Source: Oleiagrimonas sp963817755
GTDB lineage: Bacteria > Pseudomonadota > Gammaproteobacteria > Xanthomonadales > Rhodanobacteraceae
Assembly: GCA_963817755.1 (NCBI GenBank)
Contig: CAWFPB010000001.1
Span: 62,001 to 126,000 of the forward strand
Length of the DNA: 64,000 nucleotides
Reading direction: 5' to 3'
Translations under genes and position numbers: made by a program
Notes under the pieces: generated by a model
Seen by the model: only the letters and a program-made list of their open reading frames with translations
Database searches by the model: none
What the model was told of the DNA's origin: nothing
Part shown: piece after piece, positions 28,229 to 35,221 of the stretch
How the letters are laid out: every line of letters begins with the position of its first letter
Position numbering within the stretch: the stretch's first letter is position 1

Positions 28229-28258
28229 AAAAAGCCCTTGGTTTTCCAAGGGCTTTTT
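28229..28258 (+). terminator. terminator just inside the element, after tRNA-Gln
   Basis: AAAAAGCCCTTGG and CCAAGGGCTTTTT pair around TTTT, ending in a T run. It would end tRNA-Gln transcription before the integrase gene and could work on both strands. Confidence 0.8.
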
Positions 28259-28278
28259 GTTTTTCGGAAGACCACCGA

Positions 28279-28300
28279 TGGATCAAATCTTGGATCAAAC
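28279..28300 (+). promoter_or_regulatory. candidate recombinase arm-type sites at the left end
   Basis: TGGATCAAA at 28279 and TTGGATCAAAC at 28290 are near-direct repeats. The same TTGGATCAAAC occurs near the right end at 48687, with an inverted GTTTGATCCA at 48718. Sites repeated at both ends of an integrated element are expected for integrase arm binding or excisionase. Confidence 0.5.
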
Positions 28301-28311
28301 CAGGATGATCC

Positions 28312-29742
28312 ATGCGCTTGCCCCACCACCTCATCTATCGCCCTTCCGGCTTCACCTTCCGCCTCATCGTTCCCGCTGACCTTCGCTCTCGCATCGGCAA
28401 GGTCGTCATCAGCCGGTCTTTGCGCACCCATGACCGGGCCCAGGCTCAGGTTTTCGCGTTGGCCCTTGCATCGCAGTATGCTCAAGTCTTTAGGGAGCTT
28501 CGGGGGCAGGATGTGGCCAAGAAGGGTGCGCCATCCATTGACGCCATAGTCGATGCATTCGGGCAGGGGAAGGTGCGCCCTTATGAGGTCGACCTCGTCA
28601 ACGGCACGATGCGCGCAGACGATGCCGAAGACCACGCGCGCGCGTTAGAGGCTCTGAAAGAGCTGGGCAGGCAGCGCGAAGGCATGGCCCCGCCGAATGC
28701 ATCGGAAGCTGCTGCGGCACCATCTCGGCGCTCGGTAAATACCAGCATGCCGCTCTATCAAGCGATCCGGGATTACTCGGAAGTGGAAGGGCCAAACCTG
28801 CACTCAAATACCTGGTCTGGGCGGCAGAGGGCGTTGCGCTCTTTCGAAAAGGCCGTGGGCCGGCAAAGGCCCGTTTCCACCATTACCCGTCCGATGGCCG
28901 CCTCTTGGGCGAACGACCTGGTGCGCAGCGGCATGAGCAAGCGTACGGCGGTCAATTACGTGTCCAACGTGGCGCAAATCTTTGCCTACCTGATTCGCCA
29001 AGGACACCTGACCGACAACCCGGTCAAAGGCGTGATGGTGATGACCAAGCGCGAGAAGGCCAAGCGCCGCGCCGAAGGCCACGAGTGGGAGGCCTTCACG
29101 GTCGACCAACTCAAACGCATTTATGCTCCCGAGAACATCGGCAAGATGAGCCAATTGCACAACCGATGGGCGGCGGTGCTGGGGCTTTATACCGGGGCAA
29201 GGGTGGGTGAAGTCGCCCAAATCTTCTTGCGCGACATCGTCAAAGAGGGCGACATCTGGTGCGTGCGCCTGACTGTGGAAAGCGATGGGCAGGCCCTGAA
29301 GAATGAGCATTCTAGGCGCTTGGTGCCCCTTCACCCGGATCTCATCAGGCTGGGCTTTGTTGAATACGTAGAGCGCCTTCGTAAGATGGGCGAAGACCGC
29401 CTGTTTCCCCAAGTGAATCTGGAGGGAAAGGCAGGCAAGGGCTCTGCTATCTCCAAGAACTTTGGGTATCTGTTGCAGCGCGACGAGGTGGGCGTCAAGC
29501 CTCGGCGCGAGCATGGCCGCGTCGGCTTTCACTCACTGAGAAAGACCGTCGTGCAGAGCCTGCAAGGCACGGGCGTGTCGGACGAGCGGCGGCGTGCCTT
29601 CGTCGGTCATGAGCAATCGGACGATGTGCATGCCACGGTCTACATGCGCGCCTGGACCGCAGAGGAGCTGTCCAGTTTGTGGGCGGGCCTCAAGTGGGGT
29701 GAGTGGCTGCGGATGGATGAGTTAAGGGCGTTGCTGATTTAG
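28312..29742 (+). CDS. tyrosine integrase of the tRNA-Gln element
   Basis: 476 residues. The N-terminus (HHLIYRPSGFTFRLIVPADLR) is the DUF6538-type arm-binding region common in phage-like integrases; a core-binding SAM-like domain follows (about 145-245). The catalytic domain has Arg in LYTGARVGEV (about 297), HSLRKT (His 407, Arg 410), GHEQ and the nucleophile in ATVYMRAW (about Tyr 444). It is adjacent to the tRNA 3' end and reads into the element, the usual position of the enzyme that recognises the tRNA site. Confidence 0.92.
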   Translation: MRLPHHLIYRPSGFTFRLIVPADLRSRIGKVVISRSLRTHDRAQAQVFALALASQYAQVFRELRGQDVAKKGAPSIDAIVDAFGQGKVRPYEVDLVNGTMRADDAEDHARALEALKELGRQREGMAPPNASEAAAAPSRRSVNTSMPLYQAIRDYSEVEGPNLHSNTWSGRQRALRSFEKAVGRQRPVSTITRPMAASWANDLVRSGMSKRTAVNYVSNVAQIFAYLIRQGHLTDNPVKGVMVMTKREKAKRRAEGHEWEAFTVDQLKRIYAPENIGKMSQLHNRWAAVLGLYTGARVGEVAQIFLRDIVKEGDIWCVRLTVESDGQALKNEHSRRLVPLHPDLIRLGFVEYVERLRKMGEDRLFPQVNLEGKAGKGSAISKNFGYLLQRDEVGVKPRREHGRVGFHSLRKTVVQSLQGTGVSDERRRAFVGHEQSDDVHATVYMRAWTAEELSSLWAGLKWGEWLRMDELRALLI

Positions 29743-29775
29743 GCGGATGACGAGGCCTTCTAATCAAAGCGAAGG

Positions 29776-31080
29776 TCAGCGAAATGGTGTGATTGCCGCA
29801 TCTGGTGGGCCGAACTCGAACTCGATCCAGTCATCGCTTTCGTTCTCATCGGTCTTGATGATGCTCATCTGTGTTGGTAATCGACCTGCTCGGAGTTGTG
29901 CGTCGATCCACTGCGACATCGAGATGGAGTGCCCGCTCCCGTGAAGCGCCTTGTGTTGTTCGTTGATTTCTTCTGCGGTGCGTTGACCCGCGAGAACTTC
30001 AAGGATCTCTCTGGCACTAAATCTTGCACGCTTTCCGCTCATCGTGAATCCTCCGTGGTAGCCCCACCCGAAGCCACTGTTCTTCGCTCGGTGTGATGCG
30101 TTGATGGGCATATTCACCGGTTTCGGAAAGGCGTCGAGCATGCCTCTGAACAATGCTTCAAGCTTGGCTGAGATGTCGTCGGGCAAAGTGGACACCAAGT
30201 CCACCTTCAGCCACATCTTGCGTTCACGAGCCTGATACCAAGTGTGCTGTTTTTCTCGAACCGAAATCAGAAGAACGAAGCCGACTGAGCTGTGTTGTCT
30301 GAGGAATTCCTCAGCGATTGCCCGGGCAGTCAAGGCATTTGAACCTGTCATCGGTTGGGCGAGTGTGCCGGTGGAACTGTCTCCGACGATCACTCCGACA
30401 ATGCCAGGTGCTTTGCGAAGCTGCTTCGCCTTTGCTTTGAGTGCTTCATAGAGCGGGTTCTTGTCACGAATCGATGGCGATGTATACGAGGCGTATGACA
30501 TCGTGCTGAACGTGGGTTTGCTCGGGTCGATAGTGATGCGTAAAGAAGTCGTCTCATTCTTTATGGGAACGTGAAGCACGCGGGCTCCTGCATCAATCTG
30601 CTCCTTCAATTTCGGAACAATTTCGTTGCGAACAAGCTCAGGCAGTCGTTTCGCCGGAGGTAGGCAAAGTTTCGTCTTCACGCCTCGATTCGATCTTTCC
30701 TCTCGATAGTCAATATCCAGATGCATTCCAGCATCGGGAAGGCCGAGTTTGACTTGCCGCTCGTATATAAGCTCTTGCAACTTTTGTGCAGGATTTTTTT
30801 CGTGTAAGCCGTCATCCGAAACCGTTGTGACGTCAGCAGTGATTTCGAGGTCGTTCGACTTGAAGTGGATGTCCGGTTTGCGTCCAGTTTCGAGCGGCAG
30901 TTCATCTCGAAGGATGCCCAACTTGGATAGACCGTGAAAGGTGACGACTTCCCACATGGCCGCCAGACGGTCTTTGCCCGGTGTGTTTAGTCGGTCGGCA
31001 AGCTTTTGGATGTTCTCATCTCCGAGGGTTGTTCGGAGTTGGTCCAAGCGGTTCTGAATTGCGCGTCGAGCGAAGATCAT
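29776..31080 (-). CDS. unknown protein, possible PD-(D/E)XK-like nuclease
   Basis: 434 residues starting at MIFARRAIQNRL, with GGAG six bases before the ATG. The frame is open for 98 codons more without homology-like sequence. Residues about 70-90 read ETGRKPDIHFKSNDLEITADV, which resembles the PD...ExK core of restriction-like nucleases with Thr in place of Lys. The C-terminal half has a long segment with HTWYQARERKMW and a short acidic tail. It is not recognised as a named family. It is divergent from the RadC-like gene inside the defence cargo. Confidence 0.6.
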   Translation of the reverse strand: MIFARRAIQNRLDQLRTTLGDENIQKLADRLNTPGKDRLAAMWEVVTFHGLSKLGILRDELPLETGRKPDIHFKSNDLEITADVTTVSDDGLHEKNPAQKLQELIYERQVKLGLPDAGMHLDIDYREERSNRGVKTKLCLPPAKRLPELVRNEIVPKLKEQIDAGARVLHVPIKNETTSLRITIDPSKPTFSTMSYASYTSPSIRDKNPLYEALKAKAKQLRKAPGIVGVIVGDSSTGTLAQPMTGSNALTARAIAEEFLRQHSSVGFVLLISVREKQHTWYQARERKMWLKVDLVSTLPDDISAKLEALFRGMLDAFPKPVNMPINASHRAKNSGFGWGYHGGFTMSGKRARFSAREILEVLAGQRTAEEINEQHKALHGSGHSISMSQWIDAQLRAGRLPTQMSIIKTDENESDDWIEFEFGPPDAAITPFR

Positions 31081-31345
31081 GTGGAGCTCCATGCATCCGC
31101 GACCTTTCCTGAAGCGTATCGCAGTTTCAGCAGGTCTTAGGTGGCTCCCCCAGCATCTCCCCACACAGTCTTGCACCTTTCGTGGGCCATCATCACTTCG
31201 CGTCGGCATGCGCAAGACGCAGGGTCTCGTCCACGTTGTTCCCGCCTTCCATCGACCGCTGAGCGGTCGCTTCCAGGTGCTGCCCGCCTTTTCCGCTTCG
31301 CTCTTGCCGGACCCACGGCGCAATTCAGCGTCGGGGAGAAAGCAA

Positions 31346-31831
31346 ATGGGCATCGCAAAAGACAAAGCCGGCAACTACAGACTCACTGGCAGGACCACCG
31401 AAACGGACATTCTCGCCGCTGCCGAACAGTTTCTCCGCAGCAAGCTCGAACGCCTGGGCACCATTACCGACCCGACCGATGCCGGCGACTTCCTCCGCAT
31501 GCGCTTGGCTGGACTCTTGCACGAAGAGTTTCACGTTCTTTGGCTCGACAACCGACATCGCATCTTGGACTGCCAGAAGCTCTTCACCGGCACCGTGGAC
31601 GGTGCCTCGGTTCATCCCCGGGAAGTAGTTCGAGCAGCCCTCGAGTGCAACGCTGCCGCAGCCATCCTGGCTCACAACCACCCTTCAGGAGTGGTCGAGC
31701 CAAGTTCAGCCGACCGGAACATCACCCTGGAGCTTCGCGCAGCACTGAAGCTTGTTGGCGTCCGCATCCTCGACCACATCGTGGTTGGCACCGAGGGCTG
31801 CGTCAGCATGGCTGGGAGGGGGCTCATTTGA
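31346..31831 (+). CDS. RadC-like JAB/MPN domain protein
   Basis: 161 residues. The JAMM motif is complete: Glu in LLHEEFHVLWLD, then AAAILAHNHPSGVVEPSSAD (HxHx7SxxD). The family (UPF0758, C-terminal half of RadC) is frequent on mobile elements; its role is not settled and the original link to DNA repair was withdrawn for E. coli RadC. GGGGAGAAAGCAA precedes the ATG. The frame continues upstream for 89 codons, with no supporting features. Confidence 0.88.
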   Translation: MGIAKDKAGNYRLTGRTTETDILAAAEQFLRSKLERLGTITDPTDAGDFLRMRLAGLLHEEFHVLWLDNRHRILDCQKLFTGTVDGASVHPREVVRAALECNAAAAILAHNHPSGVVEPSSADRNITLELRAALKLVGVRILDHIVVGTEGCVSMAGRGLI

Positions 31832-31886
31832 GCCCCCTATTCTGCATAGCAGTTCTTAGGCCTGAATTTGGGCTTGTCGGCCCAGC

Positions 31887-32129
31887 CTAGTCTCTAGTGA
31901 AGTAGGAAGAGAGCAAAGCCACGCGTTTGATTTGCTCTTCGACATGCTGATCGTTACAACCTTCATTTTCTAACCACTTTCTGAAAGCAGCCAGATACTC
32001 ACTGTGACCAATATCATCCATGAGGGCTTCACTAAGAACCTGTTGCGCATGCTTTCGGTCAGTATTGTGAAGGGCAAATTTCTTGTCTTTGAATCCGAAA
32101 CATCCGCGTATCCTGTCTTCCCAGCTCAT
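31887..32129 (-). CDS. 80-residue unknown protein downstream of the CBASS genes
   Basis: Starts MSWEDRIRGCFGFKDKKFAL with GAGGAG seven bases before the ATG, and ends RVALLSSYFTRD. The sequence is mostly helical and charged, with no membrane segment. It lies 117 bases past the patatin stop on the same strand and may be part of that transcript. No family was recognised. It could be an accessory CBASS protein or an unrelated cargo gene. Confidence 0.6.
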   Translation of the reverse strand: MSWEDRIRGCFGFKDKKFALHNTDRKHAQQVLSEALMDDIGHSEYLAAFRKWLENEGCNDQHVEEQIKRVALLSSYFTRD

Positions 32130-32245
32130 TCTTAAACTCCTCATAAATGTGTGCAGTAGATGAATGGTGTTGCTCAAGCCCGTGTCAAGCTGACCTGGAA
32201 GCTTAAGCAGACAAAGCATAGCGGAGCCTGTTGGTCGGTGGAGTT

Positions 32246-33265
32246 TCATCCTTGAATCATGAAAAAATTCTTTACTTCTGGTCCAATTTTGTGTGCTGCA
32301 TTAATGGCCTCATTGGGCAAGATCCTTATCGCTTCGTCGTAGTCATCGAGTTCGATTTCAGGGCAATCGGGCACGACTCGGAGGATGCGGTCTGCACCGA
32401 TGAGCAGGGAGGCCTGGCCCTGGGCGTTCTGAGACTGAAGATGCATGGCCGCCGAGATGACCTTTCTCCAGGCGAGCAAGCCGCCCGCCATCTGCTTGTC
32501 ATTGACCGTGAAGGGCGACTCTCCGCAAGAGATGCTTAAGATGCGTACATTGCCTCGGTCCACGTCGAAGCTGGAGAGGGCATCGGTTAGGCCGACCATG
32601 ATGGGGTTGTTCGCCCACAGTCCTCCATCGAGAAAGCGGTAGCCGTCATCGTCATGCGGCATGAAGTAGGTCGGGGCGGCCGAAGTGGAGAGCGCGATTT
32701 TGACCATCGGCTTTTCCCCATCCTTCTTGAAATCGGGATGGTGCGGCGTCTTGAAGACGTAGACCTCGCCGTAACGGCCATCGCATGAAGGAATGCACAG
32801 GGGCACTTTCGCTTCGCGGTAGAGGTGCTCTTCGAAGGTCTCTTCGAGGACTGTTTGAAGACCTTCACGCTCATACTGATAGTGGAAGTATGAGCGCCAT
32901 TCACGATACCACCGTCGCAATTTGGATTTCGGTGGTGGAGGGAAGATCTTAGGCCCACGGTCCGTATACAGGGCTGCCATGTCTCTTGCAGGCAGACCCA
33001 GGGACAACCCCAGAGCGATTATGCCGCCCGTTGAAGTGCCGGTGATGAGGTCGAAGCACTCATAGATTCGCTTGCCGGCAGGCAGAAACTGCTCTTCGAT
33101 CTCGGCGAGAAGGGTGGCTGTGAAAACGCCGCGTATACCGCCGCCGTCAAGACTGAGGATGCGAAATTCTCGAGCTTCGGGCCAAGGCCTTGGTATGCGT
33201 CGTTGGTGTAAAGCCCCGGCAGATCGACGTTCAGGGTTTGTGGTGTGTTCTGTTGGGGTTGGCAT
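32246..33265 (-). CDS. capV: CBASS effector: patatin-like phospholipase, CapV-like
   Basis: 339 residues from the ATG at 33265. The patatin fold is clear: oxyanion loop DGGGIRGVF (residues 40-48), nucleophile elbow GTSTGG (Ser 78) and catalytic Asp in FLDGGLWANNP (Asp 213). In V. cholerae CapV, cGAMP from the CD-NTase activates the enzyme to degrade the inner membrane of infected cells. It is the last of the three core genes, with its 5' end inside the E2-like frame. Confidence 0.9.
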   Translation of the reverse strand: MPTPTEHTTNPERRSAGALHQRRIPRPWPEAREFRILSLDGGGIRGVFTATLLAEIEEQFLPAGKRIYECFDLITGTSTGGIIALGLSLGLPARDMAALYTDRGPKIFPPPPKSKLRRWYREWRSYFHYQYEREGLQTVLEETFEEHLYREAKVPLCIPSCDGRYGEVYVFKTPHHPDFKKDGEKPMVKIALSTSAAPTYFMPHDDDGYRFLDGGLWANNPIMVGLTDALSSFDVDRGNVRILSISCGESPFTVNDKQMAGGLLAWRKVISAAMHLQSQNAQGQASLLIGADRILRVVPDCPEIELDDYDEAIRILPNEAINAAHKIGPEVKNFFMIQG

Positions 33266-33729
33266 GCTGCATCTCGCGAAACGATTCGATGGTCGCGCCC
33301 GCCACCAGTCCACTTGCCGGTAGCCTGCCAAAGTTCATAGCAGACCAACCAGTCAATGGCCCACGGAACGATGGTGTCGGCGATGCTGGATTGCCTCAAC
33401 CAGCCTGATTTCACGGGGTCATCAAGACAGAGATAAGGCAAGTCTGGATTGGCGTGGTCGGTATAAAGATGGATGAGAGGTTCGTGATCTTGAATGCTGT
33501 TTTCGAGACTGAGTTTGGGTTCGAGGACTTGCACCATGGGTAGGTATGCGGGATTGAACACATACTCCTTGGTTACACGCGGTAGTTGATAGGTGATCCG
33601 CACCTTGTAGGTTTGTGCGCCGAGAGGGCGAAGGACGCCCTCCCAGCAGACCAGCCAGCTGTGGCTACGCATGACCTTGAAGTTCGGCCATTTCCTGCGC
33701 ATCTCCCAGATCTGGTCGGTGAGGGTCAT
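33019..33729 (-). CDS. CBASS E2-like protein (short type II), C-terminal frame probably shifted
   Basis: E2-like proteins in short type II CBASS act on the CD-NTase. The N-terminal 145 residues fit the family: YKVRITYQLPRVTKEYVF, VLEPKL, HLY, the proposed catalytic cysteine in LPYLCLDDP (Cys 101) and IADTIVPWAIDWLVCYELW followed by ATGKWTGGG. After that the open frame runs 90 residues into the patatin gene. Removing one G from GGTGGCGGGCGC near 33288 gives a stop at 33231 and a protein of about 165 residues, nearer the family length. The start overlaps the CD-NTase stop (ATGA). Confidence 0.8.
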   Translation of the reverse strand: MTLTDQIWEMRRKWPNFKVMRSHSWLVCWEGVLRPLGAQTYKVRITYQLPRVTKEYVFNPAYLPMVQVLEPKLSLENSIQDHEPLIHLYTDHANPDLPYLCLDDPVKSGWLRQSSIADTIVPWAIDWLVCYELWQATGKWTGGGRDHRIVSRDAACQPQQNTPQTLNVDLPGLYTNDAYQGLGPKLENFASSVLTAAVYAAFSQPPFSPRSKSSFCLPASESMSASTSSPALQRAA

Positions 33730-34994
33730 TTCTTCAGATCCTCAACATCGCCGCCGAAGAAGCGGTGGGCATGACCCTGTGCGGCTGATGCGGCAGAACC
33801 ACAGGCTGCTCCCAAGATCCCGCTGGCCTTGGAATGCAGGCCGCCATGCTTACGATCGTAGCGAGCCTGGTTGGATGAGATGGCATCACCGTAGCTCTTG
33901 TTGGCCGCATTAAGGGCGTATTTGGCCGGCTCTTCACCAAACAGATCCGCGTGAATTTCCCGTGCTCGTGGAGCATTGCTTCGCTCCATTTCGTCAAGCT
34001 TGTGCACCAGGTCCTGAAGGTCGTGGACGAAGGTGCGCTGCACTTCATGCTTGGCTGGCCAGCGGTCGGAAAACACGTCGCTGTTGCACACTGGATTTTC
34101 GACTATCACGAGCTCGCCGTTCAGGTGTGCGTCCCTGAAGAAGGACAGCATGCTCTGAGCCTGATGGCGGAGTTCATTGAAAAGAGACCCGGTTGACTGG
34201 TTGGCATGGTCAGCAACCAGTTTGGCCATCAATACGGAGGGCGGTTTCCGACCAGGGCGGGTGTCGTAGACGATGTTGCGCCAGCGCTTCAAGAGTTGGA
34301 GTGCGGTCAGCGCGCGGGACTTTTTGTGGACGGGTTCTTGGTCAGGGACGGGCTCGGTTTCAGCTGCTTTGAAAATATGCTCGCGGTCATAGGCCAAGCT
34401 CTTTTCCGCGAAGTTCAGAGCGAAGTCATATTCGGCTGGCGTTTGTTCCAAAAACCACTCTGCAAACCCATCGGGATTGGCGATGATGCGTTTGTCGTAG
34501 CTTTCAGGCTCTTCGGCCTTGGCGTGGAATATGTAGCCCTGACGTTCGGGTGTTCCGGCGTGCCTGATGGTGGGGGTGATGTCGATGTGCATCCCATCGG
34601 CATACTGCACTTGAACACAGCGGGTGCAGCGGGTGGTCACCTGGTAATAGCGACTTCCGGGTTCTCCGCGAATAGCTTCGTAGAGGAGATCAAGAATTTC
34701 TCGGGGGGAGGCGTGAAGCGGGAGGGCAAGTTCGGCGAGGGCGTCGACATCATGTTCATCGTTGCTGACGCACGATGCAACTGTGGCGCCGATCCTCATT
34801 GAGCCCTGGGCATAAACCAGAGTTACAGCCCCATGCAGGGGGCTATCGGGACGGTCAATCCATCCAGCGATGGTTTCGTAGCGTTCTTTTGCCAGCGCAT
34901 AACGGCTGGGCGAAAGCTGGATTCTTACAGCGACATGGACCAGTAGAGCGTCGAGAAAATCATGAGCAGGGGTGATGTTCGAAACAGCTGACAT
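33726..34994 (-). CDS. CBASS CD-NTase (cGAS/DncV-like nucleotidyltransferase)
   Basis: 422 residues. The nucleotidyltransferase core has AQGSMRIGATV (Gly 64, Ser 65), EHDVDALAEL (Asp 82, Asp 84) and the third metal ligand in DGMHIDITPT (Asp 138). A helical C-terminal domain follows (about 200-400), including TALQLLKRWRN and PSVLMAKLVADHA. It makes a cyclic oligonucleotide on phage infection; the exact product cannot be read from sequence. First gene of the CBASS set, transcribed leftwards; the C-terminus (GLHSKASGI, then Gly-rich) would be the E2 target. Confidence 0.92.
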   Translation of the reverse strand: MSAVSNITPAHDFLDALLVHVAVRIQLSPSRYALAKERYETIAGWIDRPDSPLHGAVTLVYAQGSMRIGATVASCVSNDEHDVDALAELALPLHASPREILDLLYEAIRGEPGSRYYQVTTRCTRCVQVQYADGMHIDITPTIRHAGTPERQGYIFHAKAEEPESYDKRIIANPDGFAEWFLEQTPAEYDFALNFAEKSLAYDREHIFKAAETEPVPDQEPVHKKSRALTALQLLKRWRNIVYDTRPGRKPPSVLMAKLVADHANQSTGSLFNELRHQAQSMLSFFRDAHLNGELVIVENPVCNSDVFSDRWPAKHEVQRTFVHDLQDLVHKLDEMERSNAPRAREIHADLFGEEPAKYALNAANKSYGDAISSNQARYDRKHGGLHSKASGILGAACGSAASAAQGHAHRFFGGDVEDLKK

Positions 34995-35221
34995 GGGGGG
35001 TTACCTCGAATTGGGGATGGATATACGAGCAAATTTTCATGAGACACCTCTATGTTGTGGATTGTTCGCCATCATTCTACCATATCTTGTGATACGGGAC
35101 GGCTGCTAAGACCTAGACATAGATTTTATGGACGTGGTGTCGCAAATGCCGAGACAGCGTATTTTTGTGCTGGCCCACTGCTAGGCTGTGACCAGCAGGA
35201 ACGACAGGAACAGGGAGCCCG

